A DNA stretch of 64,000 bases from Novosphingobium sp. EMRT-2 (GTDB taxonomy: Bacteria; Pseudomonadota; Alphaproteobacteria; Sphingomonadales; Sphingomonadaceae). The stretch's first letter is position 1, and the number at the start of each line of letters is the position of its first letter. The DNA lies in assembly GCF_005145025.1 (NCBI RefSeq), contig NZ_CP039697.1, positions 186,001-250,000 of the forward strand. Reading direction: 5' to 3'. The notes under the pieces are model-generated. The model saw nothing but the letters and a program-made list of their open reading frames with translations. It had not been told where the DNA came from and did no database searches. The position numbers were made by a program, and so were the translations under genes. Of the stretch, positions 37,712-47,865 are shown piece by piece.

Positions 37712-39226
37712 ATGCGCCGTCTGCTTGCGATCAATGCACTGCTTCTCGCCGTAACGACCGGCGTGACGGCCAGCGCAGCCGACGGCGGCGCCGTCCGCCC
37801 GGCGCCGATGGCGACGGCGATGCCCGCCCGCGAAGACGGCCAGCCCTCGACACCCCTGACGCTGGACGAGGTCCTGCGCTCCTCGGCGCGCGCGGCGCCC
37901 GACATCATCGCGGCGCTGGCCCGCGTGCGGCAGGCCGAGGGGCGGGCACTGAGCGCCGAGGGCGCGTTCGACACGGTTTTCTCGGTCGATGCCCGCAGCC
38001 GCGTTGCCGGCTATTACGACGGTTCGGAAATCACCGGCAAGGCGGAGCGCCCCCTCACCGGCAACGGCGGATACCTCTACGGCCAGTACCGCAATTCGCG
38101 CGGCGATTTCCCGATCTATGAGGACAAGGCCTATACCAACCGGCTTGGCGAGGTGAAGATCGGTGCGCTTTACGCCCTGCTGCGGGACCGCATGATCGAC
38201 GCCCGGCGTTCGGCCACGCAGCTTGCCGGGAACGACATCGACATTGCCCGTTTCGAAACGCGCGCCACCGCCATCGGCGTGCAGGCCCGCGCGATCGAGG
38301 CCTATCAGAAGTGGGTGGAAAGCGGCCTGAAGCTGCAGGCCTACCAGGCGCTCTACGATATCGCGGCCGAGCGCGGCAAAGGTATCCGCCGGCAGGTACA
38401 ACTGGGCGCGAAGCCGGAAATCCTGCTGACCGAGAACGAAGCCAACATGGTCAAGCGGGAAGCCCTGGTCGTGCAGGCGCAGCAGGAATTCCGGGCAGCG
38501 GCCAACAAGCTCTCGCTCTACTACCGCGATGCGGCGGGGCTTCCGGTGCTGGTCGATGCCAACCGGTTGCCACCCTCGGCCGCGGCCTTCGACGGCATGA
38601 ACATCGATCCCTTTTTCGAGATCGAGGAACGGCCCGATTTCGGCATCCTGCTCGAAGAGATCGAGCAGGCATCGGTCAAGCTGGCTCTGGCCGAGAACGA
38701 CCTGCGGCCCCGGCTCGATCTCAAGGGGGAAATCGCCAAGGACATCGGGCCGGTTGGTGCGGGTGGCTATAGCCGCTCGCCGCTCGAAGTCATCTTCGGC
38801 GTCTCGCTCACGGTGCCGCTGCAGAACCGCAAGGCACGGGGCAAACTATCTGAAAGCCGCGCCAAGCTCGAGGAACTGTCGGTCAAGCAGCGGTACCTCG
38901 CCGAGAAGATCCGTGCCGAAGTGGCCGGGATCGGCATCGAGGTCGACACCGCGCGCGAACTGGCGGACGCGACCCGTCGGCAGGTCGCTCTCGCCGATCG
39001 GCTCGCCGAAGCCGAACGCCGCCGCTTCGCCTTGGGTTCGAGTGACTTCTTTCTCGTCAACAGCCGCGAGGAAGCCGCCACCGATGCCGCGGTGAAGCTG
39101 ATCGAAGCCCGTGCGCGCATCGCCGCCGCGCGTGCGCAATTGGCTGCGGCAACCGCCGATGAAAGCGCCCTCAAGCTGGACGCGCGTGAGGCCGGGGGAT
39201 CAGACGCGGGCGAGCGGCCGTTCTAG
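37712..39226 (+). CDS. TolC-family outer membrane efflux protein
   Basis: A 504-residue outer-membrane factor. Residues 1-24 are a signal peptide (LLAINALLLAVTTGVTASAA). Two helical repeats typical of TolC are visible; each begins with a LTLDEVLRSSARAAPDIIAAL-like segment, and the second half contains AEKIRAEVAGIGIEVDTARELADATRRQ. ATG 37712 lies 3 bp after the HlyD stop. The operon ABC-HlyD-TolC has no adjacent substrate gene (no RTX repeats or bacteriocin precursor nearby), so the cargo is unknown. It is followed by the convergent PLP gene after 170 bp. Confidence 0.88.
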   Translation: MRRLLAINALLLAVTTGVTASAADGGAVRPAPMATAMPAREDGQPSTPLTLDEVLRSSARAAPDIIAALARVRQAEGRALSAEGAFDTVFSVDARSRVAGYYDGSEITGKAERPLTGNGGYLYGQYRNSRGDFPIYEDKAYTNRLGEVKIGALYALLRDRMIDARRSATQLAGNDIDIARFETRATAIGVQARAIEAYQKWVESGLKLQAYQALYDIAAERGKGIRRQVQLGAKPEILLTENEANMVKREALVVQAQQEFRAAANKLSLYYRDAAGLPVLVDANRLPPSAAAFDGMNIDPFFEIEERPDFGILLEEIEQASVKLALAENDLRPRLDLKGEIAKDIGPVGAGGYSRSPLEVIFGVSLTVPLQNRKARGKLSESRAKLEELSVKQRYLAEKIRAEVAGIGIEVDTARELADATRRQVALADRLAEAERRRFALGSSDFFLVNSREEAATDAAVKLIEARARIAAARAQLAAATADESALKLDAREAGGSDAGERPF

Positions 39227-39396
39227 CAACGGCCGGGTGCGCCACGGGCTTGGCGATAAAGCCTATGATACCAGTAACGCGCGCAAAACCCTGCGCGAGA
39301 ACGGCGCCAGTCCTGACATCCCGGGCAGGCGCAATCGCACCGTCCGCTCTGATCAGCCACGTTGTGCCAAGAGCAACATCTCATCGCGCATGACTG

Positions 39397-40500
39397 TCAG
39401 CCCCACACTCCAGACGCAAAGAACCTTTCCATGGCCGCCTCATGGCCGGCAATGTCCAGCCCTTGCGCGTCCAGCCAGGCGTCATTGAAGCAGGTCGAGG
39501 CATACCGTTCGCCCGAATCGCAAAGCAGCGTGACAATCGAGCCGGTTTCGCCGGCTGCGGTCATTTCCACAGCGAGCCGAGCGCATGCCACGAGGTTGGT
39601 CCCGGTCGATCCGCCAACCCGGCGCCCCAGCCGTCGCGACAGCACCCGCGCCGCCGCGATCGAGGCGGCATCGTCCACGGCCTCCATCCGGTCAATCACC
39701 GATGGCACGAACGAAGGTTCCACACGCGGCCGGCCGATCCCTTCGATCAGGCTGCACGCGCCATCCGCCGAAAGCACCGTGTGATCGTGCCAATGGCGAT
39801 GAAAGACCGAAGGCAGCGGATCCGCCACGCAGATCCGCGTGGCATGGCGATGATAACGCACAAACCGCCCGAGCGTGGCCGAAGTGCCGCCCGTGCCCGC
39901 GCCGCAAACAATCCAGGTCGGGACCGGCGCGGGTTCGCGCGCCATTTGCGCAAAAATGCTTTCGGCAATGTTGTTGTTGCCGCGCCAGTCGGTGGCGCGT
40001 TCGGCATAGGTGAACTGGTCCATGTAATGCCCGCCGCACGCATCCGCCAGGCGCTGTGCCTCGCCATAGACCGTGGCGGGATCGGCAACCTTCCGGCACT
40101 GGCCGCCGAAAGCCTCGATCGCGGCAATTTTCTCGGCAGATGTGGTGGCCGGAATCACCGCCACGAACGGCAGGCCAAGCATGCGCGCAAAATAGGCCTC
40201 GGACACCGCCGTCGAACCGGATGATGCCTCGACCACGGTGGTATCCTGCTTGATCCAGCCGCTGCACAACGCATGCAGGAACAACGATCGCGCCAGCCTG
40301 TGCTTCAGACTTCCCGTGGGATGGCTGCTCTCGTCTTTCAGATACAACGCGATGCCGGACAGTGCGGGCAATTCCACCGGGATCAGGTGCGTGTCGGCCG
40401 AGCGGGTGTAATCGGCCTCGATTCTGGCAATTGCCCAGTCGCCCCAGCGGGACTGGCCGGCGGCGTTTACGGCAAGACTGCGGGCGAGGTCTGTCATCAT
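39397..40500 (-). CDS. PLP-dependent cysteine synthase-family enzyme (possible cysteine desulfhydrase)
   Basis: A 367-residue fold-type II PLP enzyme. The Schiff-base lysine is K66 in PTGSLKHRL, the phosphate loop is [13 protein letters not shown], and the substrate loop is [10 protein letters not shown] (residues 91-100). The length and extra C-terminal part ([27 protein letters not shown]) resemble the cysteine synthase homologues described as L-cysteine desulfhydrase. Start is at one of two consecutive ATGs (40500 or 40497). It has its own upstream region with several TGCAA boxes. It may degrade cysteine or another beta-substituted alanine; this is not decided by sequence. Confidence 0.82.
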   Translation of the reverse strand: MMTDLARSLAVNAAGQSRWGDWAIARIEADYTRSADTHLIPVELPALSGIALYLKDESSHPTGSLKHRLARSLFLHALCSGWIKQDTTVVEASSGSTAVSEAYFARMLGLPFVAVIPATTSAEKIAAIEAFGGQCRKVADPATVYGEAQRLADACGGHYMDQFTYAERATDWRGNNNIAESIFAQMAREPAPVPTWIVCGAGTGGTSATLGRFVRYHRHATRICVADPLPSVFHRHWHDHTVLSADGACSLIEGIGRPRVEPSFVPSVIDRMEAVDDAASIAAARVLSRRLGRRVGGSTGTNLVACARLAVEMTAAGETGSIVTLLCDSGERYASTCFNDAWLDAQGLDIAGHEAAMERFFASGVWG

Positions 40501-40794
40501 GATGCAATCCCGGGCATGTGGAAATTGGATTGCACACTAATGCAAGACCAGCGCATCTCGTTTGCAAAATCTGGCCAAACCTAACCGCTAGACTTGTGAA
40601 AATTGCGTGGATCGTGCGGATTTGCAAAATCGAATGATCGCCAGTCCTGTTCGTTCTTGCCCGACCATGAATCACGAACGAAGGTTCGCTGATGGCCTGC
40701 GGGAGGCGCGGACCGGCAAGTCGTCGATTTTCTGCGGACGCTATCAACCCCACCGGACTTCTGGGACCGCTGGCAACGGAGACACGGCCAAGCG
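40501..40794. promoter_or_regulatory. Intergenic region with TGCAA box array
   Basis: A 294-bp gap upstream of the PLP gene. It holds TGCAATCC (40503-40510) facing GGATTGCA (40527-40534), TTGCA/TGCAA arms at 40530-40545, and TTTGCAAAATC at 40561 and again at 40621, exactly 60 bp apart. These look like repeated half-sites for one regulator of the PLP gene. No second gene is supported here. Confidence 0.4.
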
Positions 40795-42525
40795 TCAGGT
40801 TGCCTTCTCGTCCAGGCGCGACTTGACCCGATAGGCAATCTGGCTGCGCGACATGCCGATCATCCTGGCCGCCTCCGACTGGTTGCCCTCGCAACGGTCC
40901 AGCGCCCCTGCGACCAGTTCATCGACCAGTTCGTCGTGCGAAAGCCCGAGCGACAGCAGGGTCTCGCGGACGGAAGCGGGCTTCGAATTCCTCGCGCGGG
41001 CCACGATGAAGTCTGCCAGCGCGTCGTGCGAACGGTCGCTTTGCTGGTTCAGCGCGTGTCCGGCCATCATCAGGTGATGCACGCTGATTGCCTCGTCGTC
41101 GTTCGCGAGAATGACTCCGCGTTCGATCGTGTTTTCCAGTTCGCGGATGTTGCCGGGCCAGGCATAGTCGTTGAACAGCCGGATCAGGCTCTCGTCGAAC
41201 GACAGATTGGTCCTCCCATGCCGTTGGGAAAACTTGCGCAGAAAATGGTTGGCCAGGATCGGAATGTCCGCCCGGCGGTCGCGCAGCGGCGGTATCCAGA
41301 TCGGGAAGGTGTTGAGGCGATAGAGCAAGTCCGCCCGGAAGGTTCCCTTTTCGACATCCGATCTCAGATCGGCATTGGTGGCGGCGATGATCCGCACATC
41401 GCAGCGGATGGTGCGGGTGCCGCCAACCCGTTCGAATTCGCCTTCCTGCAGCACGCGCAGCAGCTTGCCCTGCGCCGCGGGCGAAAGCGTGCCCACCTCG
41501 TCGAGGAACAGGGTGCCGCCTGAAGCCCGCTCGAAACGCCCTGCCCTGGCGCCGTCCGCGCCGGTGAAAGCCCCCTTCTCCACCCCGAACAGTTCGGCCT
41601 CCACCAGCGTTTCCGGGATCGCCGCGCAGTTCAGCGCGACGAACTCCTTGTCGCTGCGCCGGCTCCGCCGGCGCAGTTCCCGCGCGAATACTTCCTTACC
41701 CACGCCGCTCTCGCCGAGGAAGAGCACCGGGACATCGGTTTTGGCCACCTTCTCGATCAGGTGCAGGGCAACGTTGAAACCAGGTGAGGCTCCCACCACC
41801 GTCCGGTTCTGCAAGCGCTCCGGTTGGGGCTGCGAGCCATCAGACAGTGGAGCCGTATAGGTTTCCGCACGGAACCAGCGCAGTTCCTTTTCCGGCTCGT
41901 CCCAGTCCTCCACCGGCTTGCCGATCAGATAGCAATGCGGATGCCCCATCGCGACGCACTGGATCTCGCGATAGACGATCGGCCGTCCGAAAAACGCCGA
42001 CGAATAGCCGGCGGCGTAGCCGATCTGCTGCCACCCGCCGGGGTAGGGTCCGATGCCGATCTCGTCGCAGTGCGCCAGGCACTCCGCCGAATTGTGCCAT
42101 TCGTATTCGCAATAGAAATGGCCCGAATTGCGATCCGCATCGAAAACGACCGGCACGACCTTTACCGACCCCATCAGCGCGTGGAGCTGCGGGCCGGCCG
42201 CATAGCCTTCGAACAAGGAAGCGTCCTTGCGCAAAGCGAGCGCTAGCCGGGCGTCGTTCGCGCCCATCGTGTAACCTATGCGGGACATTGTGGCACGCGC
42301 CTGCTCGTATCCAAGCGCGGAAATGAGTTCGCGCCGCAGGATCGCCAGACTGGCGTTGTCCGTCAGGACCATCCTCTGGCCATTGAGCATGATCTCGGCA
42401 TTGTCCGGATCGAAACGGAATGAATCGTAGAGATCACGCAAGTCCGGATCCTGCGCCCGCTGGAAATGATCCACGAACGTATAAGCCGAATCCGGCTTGC
42501 CCCGTCTGGCAGCGCCCTTGGGCAT
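40795..42525 (-). CDS. XylR/DmpR-type sigma54-dependent activator
   Basis: A 576-residue activator. Residues about 15-130 are an XylR_N sensor, about 135-210 a V4R vinyl-4-reductase domain with Cys-rich motifs (CLAHCDEIG, HPHCYLIG). The AAA+ core (about 240-475) has Walker A GESGVGKE (271-278) and the sigma54 contact GAFTGA (318-323). The C-terminus is a Fis-type HTH (EGNQSEAARMIGMSRSQIAYRVKSRL). The sensor domains of this class bind aromatic compounds directly. It is divergent from the TBDR/Rieske operon; a sigma54 promoter and two upstream boxes lie in the 198-bp gap. Confidence 0.93.
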   Translation of the reverse strand: MPKGAARRGKPDSAYTFVDHFQRAQDPDLRDLYDSFRFDPDNAEIMLNGQRMVLTDNASLAILRRELISALGYEQARATMSRIGYTMGANDARLALALRKDASLFEGYAAGPQLHALMGSVKVVPVVFDADRNSGHFYCEYEWHNSAECLAHCDEIGIGPYPGGWQQIGYAAGYSSAFFGRPIVYREIQCVAMGHPHCYLIGKPVEDWDEPEKELRWFRAETYTAPLSDGSQPQPERLQNRTVVGASPGFNVALHLIEKVAKTDVPVLFLGESGVGKEVFARELRRRSRRSDKEFVALNCAAIPETLVEAELFGVEKGAFTGADGARAGRFERASGGTLFLDEVGTLSPAAQGKLLRVLQEGEFERVGGTRTIRCDVRIIAATNADLRSDVEKGTFRADLLYRLNTFPIWIPPLRDRRADIPILANHFLRKFSQRHGRTNLSFDESLIRLFNDYAWPGNIRELENTIERGVILANDDEAISVHHLMMAGHALNQQSDRSHDALADFIVARARNSKPASVRETLLSLGLSHDELVDELVAGALDRCEGNQSEAARMIGMSRSQIAYRVKSRLDEKAT

Positions 42526-42557
42526 CGCAATCTCCCCAATCCTCTAGCGCCTTTTGA

Positions 42558-42596
42558 TGCGCAATTTTCTGCAACCAGACTGCGCAAAATTCCGCA
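42558..42596. promoter_or_regulatory. Upstream activator boxes for the XylR-type regulator
   Basis: TGCGCAATTTTCTGCA (42558-42573) and TGCGCAAAATTCCGCA (42581-42596) are 23 bp apart. Read on opposite strands they match at 13 of 16 positions. Their distance from the sigma54 promoter (centres about 80-105 bp upstream of -24) is usual for enhancer sites of this regulator class. Confidence 0.55.
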
Positions 42597-42669
42597 GCGA
42601 GGCAAGTGTCCGAACCGGGGTTTCAAGCCCATTCCACCAAAAGTGCCGAAAATCGGCCGTCCTCGGGAT

Positions 42670-42685
42670 TTGGCACAGACCCTGC
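42670..42685 (+). promoter_or_regulatory. Sigma54 (-24/-12) promoter
   Basis: TTGGCAC (42670-42676), five bases, CTGC (42682-42685). The invariant GG (42672) and GC (42684) are 12 bp apart, as required for RpoN. It lies 39 bp before the TBDR start, between the XylR-type gene and the Rieske operon, so it is the likely start of that operon. Confidence 0.75.
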
Positions 42686-42723
42686 GTACAAGTGGCCAAA
42701 ACCACAAAGGGGGAGAGTGTAAT

Positions 42724-45303
42724 ATGAACAAGAGGCATTTCCTGTGCGCGTCGAGCATTCTGGCCGTGATAACCGGTGGCAGCGCCTGGGCGCAGGGCAC
42801 CGGAACCAACGCGGATTCGGGCGCCATTGCGGAGATCGTCGTTACCGCCCAGAAGCGCGCGGAAAACGTACAGGATGTTCCGATCGCGATTTCCGCCTTC
42901 ACGTCCAGCGCGCTGCGCGAACGGGCGGTGGCCGACGTGTCGAGCCTCTCCAACATCTCGCCTAATGTCACGCTGGACGCGGGCACCCCCTTCTCGGGGT
43001 CCAGTTCCGTGCTTTCAGCCTATGTCCGCGGCATCGGCCAGAACGATTTCGCCGCCAACCTCGATCCGGGCGTGGGCGTCTATCTCGATGGCGTCTATCT
43101 TGCCCGCACCGTCGGCGCGAACCTCAACCTGCCCGACGTGGAGCGTATCGAAGTCCTCAAGGGACCACAGGGCACCCTTTTCGGCCGCAACACCATTGGC
43201 GGCGCCATTTCCGTGGTCACGCGCGATCCCGGCAAGGTCTTCTCGTTCCGGGGTGACATCACCACCGGCCGCTACAACCGGCTCGACATCAACGCCAGCC
43301 TCGACCTGCCGATCACGGATCGGGTCGCGGTGTCGCTCACGGCCGCATCGCGGCACCGGGACGGATACCTCAAGCGTATTCCCTTCCCGGGAGCGGGCCA
43401 GTTCGTCAACGATGAGGACGCGGCGTTTCGCTCCAACGGCTACGATCGCGCATCGAGCGAAGGCGGTCAGAGCGAGTGGACCTTGCGCGGCAAGCTGAAG
43501 TGGGAGGCGACCGACCGGCTGACTGTCCGTGTGTCCGGCGACTACCTCAGCCAGAATCAGCAGGGCACGGCGAACAAGCTGCTCGCGACCACGGAAAGCC
43601 AGCCCTTCATCTTCGCCCCCACCGCCGATCGCGCGCTGGTGATCCCGGGCCTCGGCGCAACGGCCCTTTACAATGGCGCTTCCGGCCTTGCGCCCAATGG
43701 CTTCAACTTTGCCGGTCTCTACAACTTCTGCATTGGATCAACAGCGGGCGAGATCGCCGCCCGCAACGCCACCGCCCTGTGCGGTCCGCGCGGCACACCG
43801 CTGAACCCCGGGCAGCAGATCGGTGGGCTCGCCAGCGCGAATGTCGATGCCAACCCCGCCAACAATCGCCTTCCCTTCGACAGCCGCTACATCCTCGCCG
43901 ATCCGGACAAGAGCTACGCCACGGGCCTGAACTTCTCGCGCATGAAGGTCTGGGGCCTTGCCATGACGCTGGATTACGAACTTTCCGACAGCGTCGATGT
44001 CAAGTCGATCACCGGCTATCGCAAGCTGGACTGGGCGACCGGGCTGGACGCGGACGGATCGCCCGTACGCGCGCTGGAATTCTCCTTCAGCCTTGCCAAC
44101 TGGCAGTTCAGCCAGGAACTACAGATCACGGGGCGGGCTTTCAACGACAAGCTTAAGTACGTTGTCGGCGGGTATTATTTCAAGGAGCGCAGCTTCCTTT
44201 CCGACTTCGTCACCTTTGACCAGGGCCTGCTGCAGATTTACGGTCCGAACCTGCTCCATACCGAAAACTACGCTTTCTTCGGGCAAGTCGACTACGAGTT
44301 CTCCCCGCTGATCTCGATCACCGTCGGCGGGCGCTACACGCACGAGAAGAAGGACTTCAACGGCGGCCAGAGCGACCTGAACGGGTTCAACTACAAGCTG
44401 TTCAACTGCCCGGTCTATGGTGATCCATGTTCGACCCCGCTGGGCTTCTCCGACCCCAGCGAGCCGCTGCGATACTACGTACCTGATACGCAGTACCGCT
44501 CCTTCAACAACTTCGCGCCCAAGCTCGGCATCCAGCTTCATCCGACGCAGGATGTGATGGTCTATGGTTCGTGGTCGAAGGGATACAAGACCGGAGGCTG
44601 GACCACCCGCCTGTCCAACCCCCTCAACTTTGCGCCCAGCTTTGATCCGGAAAAGGCCGAAAGCTTCGAAATCGGCTTCAAGTCGGAGTTCCTGAACCGT
44701 CGTGTCCAGCTCAATGGTGCGGCTTTCACCACCAAGTACAACGGCATCCAGCTGAACTTCCAGCAGGGTGTCTCGCCGACGATCCAGAACGCGGGCGATG
44801 CCCGCATCAAGGGCTTCGAGCTTGAACTGGTGGCGGTGCCGGTACGCGGCCTGACGATAAACAGCTCGGTTGGCTATACCGACTCCTATTACACCAGCGT
44901 ATTGCCCCAGGCGCAGGTTGCGCCAAATCCGCTTCAAGCCGGCGTCTTTGTGGGCGCACCGTTGCCCAAGACCCCGAAGTGGAAGTTCAACGTCAGCCCG
45001 CGCTACGAATACGAGCTCGGCAACGGCGCGTCGGTCGTCGCGCTGGTCGACTACACCCGGACCAGCAAGATCTGGAACGACACCGAACGCGCCTATGCCC
45101 TACTTCGGCCTGCGGTCAGTTCGCTCAATGCAAGCATCTCCTACCAAGCGCCCGAGCAGAAGTGGTCGCTCACCGTAGGCGGCACCAACCTCACCAACGA
45201 CCGCTACCTGGTCAGTGGCGGTAACCAGACCGCAGCCGGCCTGCTGTTCGGAACCTACAACCGCCCCACCGAATGGTACGCCACCCTCGGCGTCCGTTTC
45301 TGA
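42724..45303 (+). CDS. TonB-dependent receptor (sigma54-controlled)
   Basis: An 859-residue outer-membrane receptor. Signal peptide about 1-23 (ending GGSAWA). The TonB box region is EIVVTAQKRAENVQDVPIAI. The plug has VEVLKGPQGTLFGRNTIGGAI with R in place of V at its start (ERIEVLKG). The barrel ends in TLGVRF. It is the first gene after the sigma54 promoter and is followed directly by Rieske oxygenase, reductase and a second (split) Rieske gene. The ligand is therefore probably the aromatic substrate of those enzymes. Confidence 0.93.
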   Translation: MNKRHFLCASSILAVITGGSAWAQGTGTNADSGAIAEIVVTAQKRAENVQDVPIAISAFTSSALRERAVADVSSLSNISPNVTLDAGTPFSGSSSVLSAYVRGIGQNDFAANLDPGVGVYLDGVYLARTVGANLNLPDVERIEVLKGPQGTLFGRNTIGGAISVVTRDPGKVFSFRGDITTGRYNRLDINASLDLPITDRVAVSLTAASRHRDGYLKRIPFPGAGQFVNDEDAAFRSNGYDRASSEGGQSEWTLRGKLKWEATDRLTVRVSGDYLSQNQQGTANKLLATTESQPFIFAPTADRALVIPGLGATALYNGASGLAPNGFNFAGLYNFCIGSTAGEIAARNATALCGPRGTPLNPGQQIGGLASANVDANPANNRLPFDSRYILADPDKSYATGLNFSRMKVWGLAMTLDYELSDSVDVKSITGYRKLDWATGLDADGSPVRALEFSFSLANWQFSQELQITGRAFNDKLKYVVGGYYFKERSFLSDFVTFDQGLLQIYGPNLLHTENYAFFGQVDYEFSPLISITVGGRYTHEKKDFNGGQSDLNGFNYKLFNCPVYGDPCSTPLGFSDPSEPLRYYVPDTQYRSFNNFAPKLGIQLHPTQDVMVYGSWSKGYKTGGWTTRLSNPLNFAPSFDPEKAESFEIGFKSEFLNRRVQLNGAAFTTKYNGIQLNFQQGVSPTIQNAGDARIKGFELELVAVPVRGLTINSSVGYTDSYYTSVLPQAQVAPNPLQAGVFVGAPLPKTPKWKFNVSPRYEYELGNGASVVALVDYTRTSKIWNDTERAYALLRPAVSSLNASISYQAPEQKWSLTVGGTNLTNDRYLVSGGNQTAAGLLFGTYNRPTEWYATLGVRF

Positions 45304-45317
45304 TGAGGAGACGTCCC

Positions 45318-46373
45318 TTGTTTCTACGCAATGCATGGTACTGCGCCGGTTGGGATGAAGACGTCGGCATCGGGGCGACCGATCTCGTGTGCCGCAGGAT
45401 CGCCGGCCAATCGATCCTGCTCTACAGGACGGGCGAGGGCCAGGTCGTGGCGATGGAGGACAGGTGCCCCCATCGCTCCGCCCCGCTTTCGCTCGGCCGC
45501 AAGGAAGGCGACGCGGTCCGTTGCATGTACCACGGGATGCTGTTCGGAGCGGATGGGGAATGCCTGGCGGTGCCGGGCATGGACAAAGTACCGGCGGGCG
45601 CCAGCGTCCGGACCTTCCCGGTTGTCGAGCGCGACAACTGGATCTGGGTCTGGTTGGGCGATGCCGCGCAGGCGGACGAGACCCTGATCTGCGAGGCGAT
45701 CGGCCCGTCGGACCCCAAGTGGGTGCTCAAGACCAACCAGTTGCGGATCGACACGGACTATCGTGAAGAGATCGCCAATCTGGCCGATCTCAGCCACGTG
45801 TCATGGGTTCACGGGATGACGTTCGGCGGCAGCGACGACTGGGGCTTCATCAAGCCCCGGCACGAACTGCAACCGCGCGGAATCGAAACCAAGTACTGCG
45901 TTCGCGGCGTCCCCGCGCCCACGTTCGCCCGGCATCTCTTTCCCGCGGACGCGCGCTTCGACATCAACGTCCACGTCCGCCTGAGCGTGCCCTGCAACTT
46001 CATCCTCAGCTTCGCCGTCCATGAAGCGGAAGAAGGTGCAACCGGTCGCGGAATGTCCAACGGCAAGCTGCTGCTGGACACGTTCTCTAGCCAGGCCGTG
46101 ACCCCACGCGACGAGGGCTCGGTCGATTACTACTTTTCGTGGGGCACCAGCAAGGAAACCTGGTTCCCCGGAATCGTCGACCTCATGCACCGCACCAACA
46201 TGCACGCCTTCCTGGAGGACAAGCGCATCCTCGAAGGCCAGCGCGAACGGCTCCTGCAATACCCTGGGGCACCCCAGGTCGATATCGTCCACGATGCCGG
46301 ACCGGTGCGGATGCTCTGGGTGCTCGACAAGCTTCTTGCCGAAGAAGCCGATTCGGTCGGGGTCGCGGCATGA
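45318..46373 (+). CDS. VanA-like Rieske oxygenase
   Basis: A 351-residue Rieske O-demethylase/monooxygenase-type oxygenase. The cluster ligands lie in DRCPHRSAPLSLG and VRCMYHGMLF. Catalytic iron ligands are in NLADLSHVSWVHGM. The start MFLRNAWYCAGW at TTG 45318 is preferred: AGGAG lies 7 nt upstream and VanA-type proteins begin this way. ATG 45303, overlapping the TBDR stop, would add five residues. It is coupled to the VanB-like gene by a 4-bp overlap. Likely substrate is a methoxylated or similar aromatic acid; the substrate cannot be named. Confidence 0.88.
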   Translation: MFLRNAWYCAGWDEDVGIGATDLVCRRIAGQSILLYRTGEGQVVAMEDRCPHRSAPLSLGRKEGDAVRCMYHGMLFGADGECLAVPGMDKVPAGASVRTFPVVERDNWIWVWLGDAAQADETLICEAIGPSDPKWVLKTNQLRIDTDYREEIANLADLSHVSWVHGMTFGGSDDWGFIKPRHELQPRGIETKYCVRGVPAPTFARHLFPADARFDINVHVRLSVPCNFILSFAVHEAEEGATGRGMSNGKLLLDTFSSQAVTPRDEGSVDYYFSWGTSKETWFPGIVDLMHRTNMHAFLEDKRILEGQRERLLQYPGAPQVDIVHDAGPVRMLWVLDKLLAEEADSVGVAA

Positions 46374-47323
46374 CGGTGCAGTCGATTTCGGTCCGGGTTC
46401 TTTCCAAGCGGATCAAGGCTCCTGGCATTGCCGCCTACACACTCGGTGCGGAAGGCGGACAGGTCCTGCCGGACTACGCCGCCGGCGCGCATATCGACGT
46501 CAAGCTGCCCAACGGCCTGATCCGACAATATTCACTGTGCGGGGATCGCGCCGATCCCGCCACCTACGAGATTGGCGTGCTCCGCGATGGCGCGGGGCGC
46601 GGCGGCTCCGCCTATCTGCACGACACCGTGCGGGAGGGCGACCTCCTCGAGATCGGCGAACCGCGCAATCTGTTCCCGCTGACCCCGGCCCGCCATTCCG
46701 TGCTGCTGGCCGGCGGCATCGGCATCACCCCGCTGCTGGCAATGGCGCGCAGCCTCGCCACCTCCGGCAGCAGCTTCGAGTTCCACTATTTTGTCCGGTC
46801 GGAAGACCGCGCAGCCTATTGGGACACCCTCTCCAGGCTGGCGCCGGACGAAGCCCTGTATCTCCATGTCGGCGAGCGCATTCCGGCGAGCTTCGCGGTC
46901 GCACGGGTTCTCGGCGCTCCCTCGCCCGATACGCACCTCTACACCTGTGGCCCCAATCCCTTCATGGATGCCGTGCTGGATCTTGCCCGCAGCGCGGGCT
47001 GGGATGCCGCCAATCTCCACTCAGAGCGCTTTGCCGCGGTCACGGGTGGTGACGACCAGCCCTTCGAACTCGAATTGGCCGCCAGTGGCAAGGTCGTGCA
47101 GGTCTCCGCCGACCAGACCGCGGCAGAGGCGCTGGCACTCGCGGGGGTGAGGCTGCCGCTGTCCTGCGAACAGGGCATTTGCGGCACCTGCCTGACCACC
47201 GTCCTCGCGGGGGTGCCCGATCATCGCGACAGTTACCTCTCCGAAGACGAACGCCTCGCCAACGATTGCTTCACCCCTTGCCGCTCGCGCGCGCGCACGC
47301 CGCGTCTGACCATCAACCTCTGA
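46370..47323 (+). CDS. VanB-like oxygenase reductase
   Basis: A 317-residue class IA-type reductase with the order ferredoxin-reductase-like flavin domain (IRQYSLCGDR), NAD domain (LLAGGIGITPLLAM, LYTCGPNPFM), and a C-terminal plant-type [2Fe-2S] domain (LSCEQGICGTCLT and a following Cys). Start ATG 46370 overlaps the Rieske gene stop. It should feed electrons from NAD(P)H to the two Rieske oxygenases beside it, and possibly to the one at 8644. The cluster cysteines are complete. Confidence 0.92.
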   Translation: MTVQSISVRVLSKRIKAPGIAAYTLGAEGGQVLPDYAAGAHIDVKLPNGLIRQYSLCGDRADPATYEIGVLRDGAGRGGSAYLHDTVREGDLLEIGEPRNLFPLTPARHSVLLAGGIGITPLLAMARSLATSGSSFEFHYFVRSEDRAAYWDTLSRLAPDEALYLHVGERIPASFAVARVLGAPSPDTHLYTCGPNPFMDAVLDLARSAGWDAANLHSERFAAVTGGDDQPFELELAASGKVVQVSADQTAAEALALAGVRLPLSCEQGICGTCLTTVLAGVPDHRDSYLSEDERLANDCFTPCRSRARTPRLTINL

Positions 47324-47865
47324 AGGAGCGCAACGATGTCTTCCTCGCCATTCAAGTATCTCAAGCGCGCCTGGTACGTCGCCGCCATGTCCAAGGAAGT
47401 GAAAAGCGAGGCGCTGTTCCATCGCCGCATCCTTGGCAAATCGGTGATGATCTACCGCCTGGCCGATGGCATGCCGGTTGCGCTGCACGATCGCTGCCCT
47501 CACCGCTTCGCACCGCTTTCGCTCGGCAAGCGGGAAGGCGATGAAGTAGCCTGCCCCTACCACGCGCTGCGCTTCAACAGCGCCGGCAGATGCACGCACA
47601 ACCCGCACGGAAACGGCCGGATTCCCGATGCCGCCAGGGTCGACGCTTTTCCGCTCATCGAGAAGTTCGGCTTCCTCTGGATCTGGATGGACAGTTCCGA
47701 ACCCGACCCCGCGCTTCTCCCCGATTTCTCGCCGCTGGACGAAGGCCATCCCAACGCCGTGGCGCAAACCTACATGCACCTCGACGTGAACTATGAACTG
47801 ATCATCGACAACGTGATGGATCTCAGCCACATCGATCACGTCCATGGAGAGATCATCACCACGCG

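Noticed and set aside
40560..40580. Second sigma54 promoter before the PLP gene (minus strand TTGGCCAGATTTTGCA)
   Set aside because: The GG-GC distance is one base too short for RpoN and the -24 element lacks the AC; more likely part of the TGCAA box array.
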